Under the pieces are notes generated by a model that had not been told where the DNA came from, searched no databases, and saw only the letters and a program-made list of their open reading frames with translations. A DNA stretch of 64,000 nucleotides from Mesorhizobium loti (lineage in GTDB: Bacteria > Pseudomonadota > Alphaproteobacteria > Rhizobiales > Rhizobiaceae): contig AP017605.1 of the NCBI GenBank assembly GCA_002356515.1, positions 5,813,020 to 5,877,019 of the forward strand, read 5' to 3'. Both the position numbers and the translations under genes were made by a program. Each line of letters opens with the position of its first letter. Position 1 is the first letter of the stretch. Positions 1 to 7,897 of the stretch are shown here, piece by piece.

Positions 1-1
1 C

Positions 2-1168
2 GAGATCGAACGGGCTGATCGGCACGGGATCACGATCGGCAAGCCGAGGCTCGACTGGCGTGCCCTGATCGAGCGCCAAAAAGACGTAATCGATGACATT
101 CCGTCCCGCCTGTCCGGATTGATGGCCAAGCGCGGTGTCGATGTCATCGTCGGGGAGGCCGCTTTCATCGGGAGCAATGCCATCAGTGTCGACGGTCGCG
201 AGCTTGAGGCCGGGAACATTGTCATCGCAACCGGTTCGAAGCCGCGATCACTACCAATTCCTGGTGCCGAGCACCTGACGGTTTCCGACGATGTCCTGAA
301 TGATCCGGTGCTCCCTCGCGCGGTCGTCTTCGTCGGCGGCGGCGTCATTGCCTTCGAACTGGGCCACGTTTATGCGCGTGCCGGCGTTGACGTGACGATC
401 CTCGAAGCATTGCCACATCTGCTGGGAGCATTCGACGCCGATGCCGTGGCCCAGATCCGTAGCGAGAGCGAACGCATAGGCATTCGAGTCCGCACGCTTG
501 CCTGGGTCAAGAAGATCGAGAAGGCCGAAGGACGATTGCGCGTCACCTTTGTGGCGGATGGCGTCCAGCACGCAGTGGACGCGGACAGAGTTGTGAATTG
601 CGCTGGACGAGTGGCCAATGTCGAGGGGCTCGATCTTGGCGCTGGCGTCATCGTGCATCGTGAAGGCCGCATCGAAATCGACGATCATCTGCGTTCGCGG
701 TCGAACCCTGACGTCTATGTCTGCGGCGACGCGGTATGGAATTCTCCGCAGCTTTCACCTGTCGCGACTTACGAGGGCGGCATCGTTGGCCGCAATATCG
801 TCGATGGACCGAGACACCGGCCGGACTATGGCCAGATACCGTCGGCTCTTTACACGGTCCCCGCCTTGGCCAGCGTCGGGCTGACCGAGGCCAGGGCGAA
901 AGAGCAAGGCCTTGGCGTAAAGGTCCATGTGAACGATATGCTGGGCTGGCTTTCCGCCAGGACTTATGCCGAGACAGTGGCGTGGTCGAAGATCATCGTC
1001 GAGGAATCTACCGACAGGATCGTTGGCGCCCACATGGTGGGCCACGCGGGCGAAGAGCTGATCCATCTGTTCGCGCTTGCCATGAAACATGACATCACGG
1101 CGTCGCAGCTGTCCGATACGGTATACGGCTTCCCGACCTTTGCCTCGGATATCAGGAACATGATGTAA
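2..1168 (+). CDS. FAD/NAD(P)-dependent disulfide oxidoreductase, 5'-truncated
   Basis: The reading frame is open from base 2, so the gene begins before the window; 388 C-terminal residues are visible. It is a pyridine-nucleotide disulfide oxidoreductase of the dihydrolipoamide dehydrogenase / glutathione reductase type. Visible parts are the ATGSKP flavin-contact segment, the NAD(P) Rossmann loop VGGGVIAFELG, the second FAD motif VYVCGDA and a C-terminal dimerisation domain ending in YGFPTFASDIRNMM. The redox-active CxxxxC motif normally lies near the N-terminus and would be outside the window, so the subfamily (lipoamide, mercuric or glutathione reductase-like) cannot be fixed. A peroxiredoxin-like gene follows on the same strand after about 160 bases, so supplying reducing power to it is possible but inferred. 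Confidence 0.85.
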   Translation, partial: EIERADRHGITIGKPRLDWRALIERQKDVIDDIPSRLSGLMAKRGVDVIVGEAAFIGSNAISVDGRELEAGNIVIATGSKPRSLPIPGAEHLTVSDDVLNDPVLPRAVVFVGGGVIAFELGHVYARAGVDVTILEALPHLLGAFDADAVAQIRSESERIGIRVRTLAWVKKIEKAEGRLRVTFVADGVQHAVDADRVVNCAGRVANVEGLDLGAGVIVHREGRIEIDDHLRSRSNPDVYVCGDAVWNSPQLSPVATYEGGIVGRNIVDGPRHRPDYGQIPSALYTVPALASVGLTEARAKEQGLGVKVHVNDMLGWLSARTYAETVAWSKIIVEESTDRIVGAHMVGHAGEELIHLFALAMKHDITASQLSDTVYGFPTFASDIRNMM

Positions 1169-1329
1169 CGAATCGAGGAGAGGCTGCGAACAGAATACGA
1201 ACGTCTCCTGCGGTGATGCACGCGCGGCATCAAAACCATGCGAGAAAAACATGGCCGTGGCGGCGGGGCTTCGATGATAGGCTACATCCGACCTATGAAA
1301 GCGCGGAAATGGGCGTCGACGATCAATCA

Positions 1330-2013
1330 ATGACATTTGAACAGTCCGTCCAGGCTGCCATAGAACTCGATGCCCCTCTGAACGAGCGGCTGGCGGTGAT
1401 TGCAACCGCGGTGCGCCGGCTCAACCCAGGTTTCGCCGATGCGGTGGACCGCCTAGTGGCGCGCCTGGAACAGCAAGAGGCCGGAGCGATGGCGCCGGCT
1501 CCCGGCGAAGTCATGCCGGCATTCCTGCTACCTAACGACGAGGGCAGACTGGTTGGTCTGGGCGAGATCCTTCTCCAGGGGCCGGCCGTGATCACTTTTC
1601 AACGCGGACATTGGTGTCCCTATTGCCGATTGAATGCGATCGGAATCGTCGAAGCCCAGCAGGAGATTGCGACGCTGGGCGGGCAGGTCGTGGCAATCAT
1701 GCCTGAACGGCGCAGGTTCGCGAAAGCGATGAAGGCGGCCGTGGGTGCCAACTTTCCGTTCCTGACCGACATGGACAACGGCTATGCCCTCTCGCTTAAT
1801 CTTGCGATCTGGATCGGGACCGAAATGGAACGGTTGATGGGGGTTGCGTATGATCTGCCAAACTACCAAGGCAACGCCAGCTGGTTCCTGCCGATCCCCG
1901 CGACTTTCGTCGTTGGCACGAACGGAGTGATCACGGATCGCTTCGTCGATCCTGACTACCGTCGGCGCATGGACATAGATGACTTGATCGCGGCGCTCAG
2001 GCGGGCTCGCTGA
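1330..2013 (+). CDS. Peroxiredoxin-like (AhpC/TSA-fold) protein, WCPYC type
   Basis: This 227-residue thioredoxin-fold protein of the AhpC/TSA superfamily carries the active-site motif GHWCPYCRLN, whose CPYC resembles the glutaredoxin motif more than the TPVC of classical 2-Cys peroxiredoxins. A helical N-terminal extension of about 60 residues precedes the fold, and the C-terminal PATFVVGTNGVI strand is typical of the family. The probable role is thiol-dependent reduction of peroxides or disulfides in the cytoplasm. The frame is open back to a GTG at 1213; ATG 1330 was chosen because it aligns with the N-terminus of the paralogue at 4033, and ATG 1309 is an alternative. Its end overlaps the convergent LysR gene by 17 bases. 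Confidence 0.8.
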   Translation: MTFEQSVQAAIELDAPLNERLAVIATAVRRLNPGFADAVDRLVARLEQQEAGAMAPAPGEVMPAFLLPNDEGRLVGLGEILLQGPAVITFQRGHWCPYCRLNAIGIVEAQQEIATLGGQVVAIMPERRRFAKAMKAAVGANFPFLTDMDNGYALSLNLAIWIGTEMERLMGVAYDLPNYQGNASWFLPIPATFVVGTNGVITDRFVDPDYRRRMDIDDLIAALRRAR

Positions 2014-2902
2014 CGCCGAAGGTCGACCAGTCGGTCGACCGCAAAAGGTTGAGCAACGTCGTAGCCACTGGTGACCGGTGTCGGCCGGCGACCGCGTATG
2101 CGGCGACGATCCGCGAAATGTCCAAGTCGCGCAGCTTGAGCCTGCGGACATTGGGCGAATGCGGTGCTGTCGCCGAGACAAAGCCTACCCCGGCGTTGGC
2201 CTCCAGCAGTGCTAGCAAATCCTGATCGGTCTCCACCTCATGTGCGGTTCGAGGCGCCACCCCCTTTGCCGCAAGGTTGCGCGACAACTCCTCGCTCGTT
2301 TCCCAGTCGATTCGGCTGAGGACAGGTTCCGCTGCCAGTTGGCTCAGCGCGACCTCTGCCTCGTTGCGGCGGGCCAGGGGGTGATCGGAATTGACGACAA
2401 GTTCTATTCCCTCCTGGAAGAGCGGCCAGGCGTCGAGCCGGTCCCAGGCTTGCCCCAGAACACCGGCAACCGCCAGTTCGGCCCCGCCGTTCTTGAGGGC
2501 TTCGACGACAGCGGTCGGCGAACCGCGACTAATCTTGAGATGCACTCCGGGGTAGGCCCGGAAAAGCTCGGTGAACGGTGAAACCAGCAACGCTATGTTG
2601 ACGCTATTGGAAATGGTGACGTTGAGAGGAGCTACGTCGCTGCTTTGCACGGCCTTGGCGAGGGACTTGGCAGACGTGGCGGCATCGTAACATTGCTGCA
2701 GCAGGGGGAGCATGCGTCGACCGAGTTCGGTCAGGTGCGAATGCTGGCGCTCGCGCCGGAGGAGCTCTCCGCCAAGCTCCTCCTCAAGCGTCTTGATCGC
2801 TCGCGTCAGCGCGGGTTGGGTGACGTTGCACTCTTCGGCAGCTCTGGTGAAATTAAGCGTGCTGGACAGGGCCAGGAAATAGCGGACCTGCTGCATCTCC
2901 AT
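1997..2902 (-). CDS. LysR-family transcriptional regulator
   Basis: The protein has 301 residues, the usual LysR length. The N-terminal winged helix-turn-helix is clear (MQQVRYFLALSSTLNFTRAA, then VTQPALTRAIKTLEEELGG), followed by a linker helix and a periplasmic-binding-like effector domain from about residue 90. It is encoded convergent to the peroxiredoxin-like gene and overlaps its last 17 bases. LysR proteins usually control a divergent neighbour, but here the upstream neighbour is a second LysR gene in the same orientation, so the target is uncertain; the redox genes on either side are the obvious candidates. The effector is unknown. Start ATG 2902 gives the canonical N-terminus. Confidence 0.9.
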   Translation of the reverse strand: MEMQQVRYFLALSSTLNFTRAAEECNVTQPALTRAIKTLEEELGGELLRRERQHSHLTELGRRMLPLLQQCYDAATSAKSLAKAVQSSDVAPLNVTISNSVNIALLVSPFTELFRAYPGVHLKISRGSPTAVVEALKNGGAELAVAGVLGQAWDRLDAWPLFQEGIELVVNSDHPLARRNEAEVALSQLAAEPVLSRIDWETSEELSRNLAAKGVAPRTAHEVETDQDLLALLEANAGVGFVSATAPHSPNVRRLKLRDLDISRIVAAYAVAGRHRSPVATTLLNLLRSTDWSTFGVSEPA

Positions 2903-3036
2903 GAAATATTCGCCCCCTTAGCGAAATGGTCTATCAGCGATGGTGCATATCTGAAGACTAACGCAATGGATCGCGCTACACCATAGGTGCGCATGGCAGC
3001 AGCGCCTAGGCGAGCGTTGCTCTGACAATCCCTGAG

Positions 3037-3927
3037 TCATGATGAGCTGAGCGATTTGCTCAGCCAATCGGCGAAGCCCCTGGCGCGCCTGCTCGGCTGG
3101 CGCCCGGCCGGGAACAGGGCATGGATGGGTATGGTCGGCAGAGGAAAATCCGGCAGCAGCCGGCGCAGGCGGCCGTCCTGCAGTTCAGCGTTGAACATCC
3201 AGCCAGAACCGAATGCCACGCCAAGGCCTGCGACGACGCATGCGGTGACGCCGGCCGAGCTCGAGACCCTGATACGCGGGCTTTCAGGCAGGACGAAATT
3301 GACCTGCGGATCGACCAGTTCCTGAAACGTTGCGCCGGAGCTGTCGGAAGGCCCGAAGATCACCTGGTGCTGCGCCAGATCGGCGGGGCTGCTCGGCAGG
3401 CCATGCCGCGCAATATAGTCTGGCGCTGCAACGAGCAGCCGCGGCGTCTGCCCGACCTTGCGCGCCATCATGCTGGAATTGTCGAGCTGGCCAAGCCGGA
3501 TCGCGACATCGGCACCCTCCTCGACGAGGCTGCGCCGACGATCGTCCATCATCAGCTCGACAGAGAGGTCGGGATGCTCGGCGAGAAGGCCGGGCAGGCG
3601 AGGGATGAGCGCCCGCACGGCAAAGGTGACCGACAGCTCGACGCGCAGAACGCCGCGTAATTCCTCATTGCCTGCAGCGGTGTCGGCCGCTGCCCCAAGG
3701 TCGGCAAGCACTGGCCGGATTTGGTCGAGATAGACTTGCCCAGCCTCTGTCAGCCCGACCTTGCGGCTGGTGCGGATGAGAAGACGGGCGCCGATGCGCG
3801 CCTCCAGGTCATTCAGGATCCGCGACACCGATGGCTGCGAAAGGCCGATTTCGCGAGCGACCTGGGAAAGGTTGCCGCGCTCGGCCACCCGCACGAAAAC
3901 CTCGAGTTCCTGGAGTCGGTCAGCCAT
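3037..3927 (-). CDS. LysR-family transcriptional regulator, divergent from peroxiredoxin-like gene
   Basis: This 296-residue LysR regulator has an N-terminal HTH (LQELEVFVRVAERGNLSQVA, then LSQPSVSRILNDLEARIGA) and a C-terminal substrate-binding domain. The segment RRSLVEEGADVAIRLGQL resembles the CrgA/AaeR-type group. It is transcribed divergently from the peroxiredoxin-like gene at 4033 across a 105-base gap, the classic arrangement for a LysR regulator controlling the adjacent operon (peroxiredoxin-like gene plus MFS carrier). The regulated operon is inferred from this layout; no operator was identified with certainty. Start ATG 3927 follows a GGAAAA ribosome-binding-like stretch. Confidence 0.9.
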   Translation of the reverse strand: MADRLQELEVFVRVAERGNLSQVAREIGLSQPSVSRILNDLEARIGARLLIRTSRKVGLTEAGQVYLDQIRPVLADLGAAADTAAGNEELRGVLRVELSVTFAVRALIPRLPGLLAEHPDLSVELMMDDRRRSLVEEGADVAIRLGQLDNSSMMARKVGQTPRLLVAAPDYIARHGLPSSPADLAQHQVIFGPSDSSGATFQELVDPQVNFVLPESPRIRVSSSAGVTACVVAGLGVAFGSGWMFNAELQDGRLRRLLPDFPLPTIPIHALFPAGRQPSRRARGFADWLSKSLSSS

Positions 3928-4032
3928 TCGTTTTCCGGATGATTGCTATCCCATCCGGCAAGCTACCCCTCCTTTTGGAAATAGGCGAGGACATTCCGCC
4001 GCAAACAATGCGGTCAAGATTTGGAGTGTCCC

Positions 4033-4695
4033 ATGTCTCTTCAGGAAAAGCTCGATGCCTTCAAAGCCGACTTTGAAGGCAAGGCCCCCAAGCAAGCGGT
4101 CGAGATCATGCATCGCGCGACCGCTGATCTCATAGCGTCGGGTCAGGCCGACCAGGCTTTGACGGCGGGCGCCGTTGCCCCGGCCTTCACATTGTCGGAG
4201 GCAGATGGCGGTTCTGTCAGATCGAGCGATCTGCTTGCCCGCGGTCCGCTGGTGATCAGTTTCTACCGAGGTGTCTGGTGTCCCTATTGCAACATCGAAC
4301 TAGGCGCTTTGCGGGAAGCCTGGCCGGCAATCCAGGCCACAGGCGCGCAACTGATCTCCATCTCCCCGCAGTCGCTGGCGAACGGCCGCAAGGCCAAGCG
4401 CGACAAGCAGATAGATTTCCCGATGCTGAGCGATCCCCACGGTGAGGTGGCTGACGCCTTCGGTCTGCGGTTTCGCCTGCCGGACGACCTGATCGCGCTG
4501 TATCAGAGCTTCGGCGTCGATCTGCCGGCGATCAACGAGGACCCCTCATGGAAATTGCCGATGCCGGCTCGCTTCGTGATCGGACAGGACGGCGTCATCG
4601 CCTATGCCGAAGTCAGTCCAGACTACACGCGTAGACCCGACCCGGCCGACCTTTTGCCCGTCCTCATGCGACTGCAGGGCTCAATCGCGGCCTGA
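4033..4695 (+). CDS. Peroxiredoxin-like (AhpC/TSA-fold) protein, second WCPYC paralogue
   Basis: A 220-residue AhpC/TSA-superfamily protein with the active-site motif GVWCPYCNIELG. It also has a helical N-terminal extension (MSLQEKLDAFKADFEGKAP) and the C-terminal strand PARFVIGQDGVI. It is a diverged paralogue of the protein at 1330, sharing the motif, extension and overall layout. The frame is open four codons upstream (4021), but ATG 4033 gives the N-terminus expected for the family. The MFS gene follows four bases after its stop, so the two are probably one operon under the divergent LysR regulator. Thiol peroxidase activity is inferred from the family; the electron donor is not known. 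Confidence 0.85.
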   Translation: MSLQEKLDAFKADFEGKAPKQAVEIMHRATADLIASGQADQALTAGAVAPAFTLSEADGGSVRSSDLLARGPLVISFYRGVWCPYCNIELGALREAWPAIQATGAQLISISPQSLANGRKAKRDKQIDFPMLSDPHGEVADAFGLRFRLPDDLIALYQSFGVDLPAINEDPSWKLPMPARFVIGQDGVIAYAEVSPDYTRRPDPADLLPVLMRLQGSIAA

Positions 4696-4699
4696 TCCG

Positions 4700-5947
4700 A
4701 TGGATATCGACGACATGGCGATCGCGAACGTCACCGCTGCCAGCGCCGCCCGGCGCTGGTCGATGCTGGTCGTGATCTCGATCGGCGCCTTTCTGCCGAT
4801 GACCACATGGTTTTCCGCGACGGCGATCGCACCGCAACTGACACGGCTCTGGGACCTTTCTCCTGAGCAGGCAGCCTGGGTCACTGGTGCCGTGCAAATC
4901 GGCTTTGCGATTGGCGCATTGGCTTCCAGCATGGCCGGCCTTCTGGATATTATCTCGCTTCGCAAAGTGATCGGCGTCAGTGCCTTGGCGGCGGCCGCAG
5001 CCAACCTCTGTCTGTTGTTCGCGCCCTCCGTCGGCTTGCTGCTGGCGGCCCGTTTTGTCACCGGCATGGCGCTGGCGGGCGTCTATCCACCGGCGCTGAA
5101 ACTGGTGTCGACCTGGTTCAGCCGCGGGCGGGGAACCGCACTTGGCATTCTCCTCGCGGCGCTGACGCTTGGTTCTGCCTTTCCTCATCTAGTATCAGCA
5201 CATGCCGCCGAACTGGCTTGGCAAGACGTCATCGTCGCGACCTCCCTTGCGGCAATGGCGGGTGCGTTGTTGATCTTCTGGCTCGGCGAGGAGGGGCCTT
5301 ATCCTTTTGCCAGGTCGACATTCGACCCTCGCCACATCAAAACACTGCTACGCAACCGCGCGCTGATGCTCGCCAATCTAGGCTATCTAGGCCACATGTG
5401 GGAACTCTACGCCATGTGGGGCTGGATACTGGCCTACATCAGGGCGGGCGGCCCTGGTCTTGGCGTTGGTGGCCCGGGAGCGGCCTCCCTGCTGGCGTTC
5501 TTGGTCGTGGCATCGGGCGGGATCGGCTCGATCATCGGCGGTATCGTGGCGGATCGGATCGGCCGCACCGCAACGGCGGCCGCGATGATGGCGGTCTCCG
5601 GCCTCTGCGCACTGACCATAGGCCTGACCTTCGTCGGTCCGCTCTGGCTGTTCGCCGCCGTCGCCATTCTCTGGGGAACGACCGTCATCGGCGATTCCGC
5701 GCAATTCTCGGCGATGGCGACCGAATTGAGCGATCCACGCTATGTCGGCACGGCCCTTTCCCTGCAGTTGAGCATCGGCATTGCGCTTACCTTTGTCTCC
5801 ATCCACCTGACAGGATCGATGGCGCAGACCGTTGGCTGGCGCTGGAGCTTCCTGGTTCTGGCGCCTGGCCCGGTGCTCGGTGTCGCGGCAATGCTAGCGC
5901 TCCGGCGCATACCCGCAGCACGACAAATAGCGCATGGGTTAAGGTAA
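4700..5947 (+). CDS. MFS transporter (CynX/NimT-like)
   Basis: A 415-residue major facilitator superfamily protein with about 12 hydrophobic segments in two six-helix halves. The cytoplasmic loop after helix 2 contains the shortened family motif around DIISLRKVIG, and the second half has the equivalent GGIVADRIGRT. It is an inner-membrane carrier; substrate unknown. ATG 4700 lies four bases after the stop of the peroxiredoxin-like gene, indicating cotranscription; ATG 4715 is an alternative. Export of a toxic or oxidising compound would fit the neighbour, but that is inference only. Confidence 0.85.
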   Translation: MDIDDMAIANVTAASAARRWSMLVVISIGAFLPMTTWFSATAIAPQLTRLWDLSPEQAAWVTGAVQIGFAIGALASSMAGLLDIISLRKVIGVSALAAAAANLCLLFAPSVGLLLAARFVTGMALAGVYPPALKLVSTWFSRGRGTALGILLAALTLGSAFPHLVSAHAAELAWQDVIVATSLAAMAGALLIFWLGEEGPYPFARSTFDPRHIKTLLRNRALMLANLGYLGHMWELYAMWGWILAYIRAGGPGLGVGGPGAASLLAFLVVASGGIGSIIGGIVADRIGRTATAAAMMAVSGLCALTIGLTFVGPLWLFAAVAILWGTTVIGDSAQFSAMATELSDPRYVGTALSLQLSIGIALTFVSIHLTGSMAQTVGWRWSFLVLAPGPVLGVAAMLALRRIPAARQIAHGLR

Positions 5948-6277
5948 TGGCGTTCAGTGCGTGTTGAAACTAGTTTAGCTACAAGTGCTTTCACGCGCTG
6001 ACGTTCTGATCACGAGCCGTTCGGATCAATGTGTGGTGATGGCCAACGCGCCTTTTACAAGCGAACGTTCCTCGCGCTCGGACAGGGCACTCGATGCTGA
6101 TTGAGGCGTCCTCGGCAGCCGTCTTCTTTTGATCATTTCGCGGGTCGTCACAACGTTACAAAACAGTCCGTAAGTAATTGAAATCGTTAATCTGATTCAG
6201 AGTTCAATCCTCTCTCGCAGCACCAGTCTTTTCCGCGCGAGCGCGGCTGACCTTCAAACTCCTCACCGCGGCGTGAT
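5948..6277. other. Gene-free stretch holding a tRNA 3'-end fragment
   Basis: There is no convincing coding region between the MFS stop and the small minus-strand gene. The stretch is less GC-rich than its surroundings. Its one recognisable element is a tRNA-like 3' end at 6199-6225, listed separately. A short dyad (CCGCG/CGCGG) lies just after it near 6233-6246. Confidence 0.5.
6199..6225 (+). other. tRNA 3'-end fragment (possible attachment-site scar)
   Basis: The segment reads as the 3' part of a tRNA: a T-loop TTCAATC flanked by GAG and CTC, five plus seven further bases, then ACCA. No matching 5' acceptor strand (GCTGCGA) or D/anticodon arms are present in the roughly 80 bases upstream, so it is not an intact tRNA. 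Such fragments typically mark one end of a past or present integrative element that uses a tRNA gene as attachment site. The tRNA identity is not determined and no integrase is in the window. Confidence 0.45.
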
Positions 6278-6499
6278 CTATCCGATGTGTGATGAGGTTC
6301 CAGCGGCCTTGATCAATTCGTCCTCGCTCCTCACCCCATGTCGGTATGCGGCAACGATTTCCTCCGCTATGATTTCCGCCTCCAGCGAATGGTCGTCTAC
6401 CAGGCGTTGACGACATGCCGTGTCGAACGCACGACTCAATAGAGCCAACTCCTTGGCACTTAGGATGCCGTATCTTAGTGCTTGGTCGGTAACGGACAT
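6278..6499 (-). CDS. Small hypothetical protein (73 aa) with structured leader
   Basis: A 73-residue acidic, helix-rich protein beginning MSVTDQALRYGILSAKELAL; there is no signal peptide and no recognised domain. The start is supported by a strong GGAGG eight bases before ATG 6499. The gene is preceded by an unusually structured 168-base leader and a perfect TATAAT -10 element, arguing that it is a real regulated gene. The composition (two amphipathic helices, HTH-like spacing) would permit a small regulator, but no function is assigned. Confidence 0.6.
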   Translation of the reverse strand: MSVTDQALRYGILSAKELALLSRAFDTACRQRLVDDHSLEAEIIAEEIVAAYRHGVRSEDELIKAAGTSSHIG

Positions 6500-6667
6500 C
6501 GCCTAGTCCTCCGCAACCTTGGTTGAGGACGGTCCCCTGTCCTCAAGGCCCGGCTCGGAGGGCCAGTAGGAGGAGCGTCGCGGAGGGGGAGGCGACGGAT
6601 AGGCCTGCACTGGGGGGGTGCGGTAGGCCTTACTCCTCCTACCTGTTGCCGAGCCTGAGCTAAACAA
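6500..6667 (-). promoter_or_regulatory. Folded 5' leader with alternative pairing at the ribosome binding site
   Basis: Read on the minus strand, the leader contains a closing helix GGCTCGG (6655-6649) with CCGAGCC (6558-6552) and a 10-bp helix GTAGGAGGAG (6642-6633) with CTCCTCCTAC (6575-6566). These enclose two hairpins: AGGCCT..GCAC/GTGC..AGGCCT (6630-6601) with a C-rich loop, and CGTCGC/GCGACG (6597-6576) with loop CTCCCCCTCC. A further hairpin TTGAGGAC/GTCCTCAA (6546-6523) follows. Its GTCCTC arm (6530-6525) can pair instead with GAGGAC (6511-6506), which overlaps the Shine-Dalgarno site. The fold therefore allows an on/off switch. No U-run terminator is seen, so a cis-acting leader is favoured over a free sRNA. 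No known riboswitch class is recognised. Confidence 0.5.
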
Positions 6668-6673
6668 CGGCTG

Positions 6674-6679
6674 ATTATA
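6674..6679 (-). promoter_or_regulatory. -10 promoter element (TATAAT)
   Basis: A perfect TATAAT on the minus strand would place the transcription start near 6667, immediately before the folded leader. No good TTGAC -35 is found at the usual distance. Instead a short dyad (TGGCG/CGCCA, 6688-6701) covers that position, which could be an activator or repressor site. Confidence 0.4.
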
Positions 6680-6985
6680 CCCCTGAATGGCGGTAGCGCC
6701 AGTATTGTTTCATAGCGTTATAATTGTTGAACGCAGAGAGCGGGCTCATGCGGCGGGGGGCTCGATGCCCGCCCGCTCGCAATACCACTTTATTAGGGGA
6801 TGGCCTCAGGCGACGGACGAGTTCACCGCGCTGTGTGGCAGCGAGAGCGCTTACTTCGTGCCACGAAGAATATTGCCTCAAGGCTGCCCGTGGAGGATCA
6901 AACTCAGCACCGTAGTGCCGATCCACAGCGGGATGGGCGGGATTGTCAAATCGAGCAGCCGCCCCCAAAAGCCCCCAGCGGGTCG
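6680..6985. other. Intergenic stretch without supported gene
   Basis: Open frames exist on both strands, but none has a ribosome binding site, family signature or convincing codon pattern. Apart from the dyad at 6688-6701, no structure stands out. Confidence 0.4.
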
Positions 6986-7738
6986 TCAGCTGTGGAGATG
7001 CGTCAGTTCAAACCCCGCGTCATCCTGCGTGTCGGACAGGTGCTGTTCGGCGGACCGGAACATGTCCGAGAACTCCATCTCGTTCTCCAGCATCACGCCG
7101 CCGACCTTGATGGTGAGGACATCCTCGGTGCCTTTTGGCGCAAAGTAGACTTGCGCGATACGCGTGCGGATGCGCTCGCCGATCTCCTTGGCTTCTGCTT
7201 CCGTCGCGCCCGAGAGGAAAACCCCGAACATCGAGGCGCCGATGCGTCCGATCAGATCCTCCTCGCGCACCGACGACTGTATGGTCGAGACGATGAGCCG
7301 CAAGGCCTCGTCGCCCCATTCAAGGCCAAAGCGCATGTTGATGGAGCGAAGGTGTTCCGGATGAATGATCAGGAAGGCGCCCGAGCGCGGTCCTGGCCCC
7401 GATCGCCTGGCTGCCCGCCGTTCAACCATCGACGTGAAGACCGGCCCGTTCAGGCAGCCCGTCAGCCTGTCATAGGTCCCGGACCTGTTGAGTTCCTGCC
7501 GGTAGCGGTGGATTTCGACGCGATTCCAGCCGATCAGCGCGAAAAGCGGCAGGCCGATGATCACCGGCAGCAGGCCCGCGGTGATCATGCTGCGGGCGAA
7601 CGGCGTCAGCGCGTCGCTGAACAGCAGCAGGTAGTTGAGGCCAAGGGAAAGGCCGAGGCTCCCGGCGGTCCCCAGCAATGTCAGCCATGCGACCTGCTTC
7701 CAGGGCTGGGCAGTGGTGGTCGCCATTGGTCTCGTCAT
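6986..7738 (-). CDS. Membrane protein with degenerate GGDEF domain
   Basis: A 250-residue protein with two N-terminal transmembrane helices (about residues 12-35 and 48-72) followed by a GGDEF-type domain starting near YDRLTGCLNGPVF. The signature that should read GGDEF is replaced by GASMF in the context RIGASMFGVFL, so diguanylate cyclase activity is unlikely; c-di-GMP or GTP sensing, or a structural role, is more probable. There is no EAL domain and no periplasmic domain large enough for a LapD-type receptor. Start ATG 7738 was chosen over an upstream frame opening because AGGAG lies eight bases before it. Its position beside a type I secreted adhesin suggests a role in surface attachment, which is inference. 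Confidence 0.8.
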   Translation of the reverse strand: MTRPMATTTAQPWKQVAWLTLLGTAGSLGLSLGLNYLLLFSDALTPFARSMITAGLLPVIIGLPLFALIGWNRVEIHRYRQELNRSGTYDRLTGCLNGPVFTSMVERRAARRSGPGPRSGAFLIIHPEHLRSINMRFGLEWGDEALRLIVSTIQSSVREEDLIGRIGASMFGVFLSGATEAEAKEIGERIRTRIAQVYFAPKGTEDVLTIKVGGVMLENEMEFSDMFRSAEQHLSDTQDDAGFELTHLHS

Positions 7739-7813
7739 TGGCCGATCTCCTGTCAGGTCGGCTGGTATAAGGCCTGCCTGCCGTAATTTCGGTTTCGCCG
7801 AACCGTACAATTT

Positions 7814-7844
7814 TATGGAAACGCCGGATGGCGTCTTCCATATG
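7814..7844. repeat. Inverted repeat between nuclease-like and GGDEF genes
   Basis: The arms ATGGAA-ACGCC and GGCGT-CTTCCAT form a hairpin with a GGAT loop and one bulged base. It lies in the 159-base gap between the two minus-strand genes. No T-run follows on the coding strand, so it is more likely an mRNA-processing or attenuation hairpin than a terminator. Confidence 0.35.
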
Positions 7845-7897
7845 CCCCGACGAAGCCGGTTTGTGAGAAGTTCTGCGTTTTGACGGTCAGCTGCTGC

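Noticed and set aside
6181..6225. Intact tRNA gene
   Set aside because: Only the 3' end matches; there is no acceptor complement or anticodon arm upstream.
6500..6667. Leader as a free trans-acting sRNA with anti-Shine-Dalgarno loops
   Set aside because: The C-rich loops fit that idea, but no U-run terminator is present and the structure leads directly into a good ribosome binding site, so a cis leader is preferred.
6675..6968. 97-codon minus-strand frame upstream of the small gene
   Set aside because: It has no ribosome binding site or domain, and its end overlaps the predicted -10 element.
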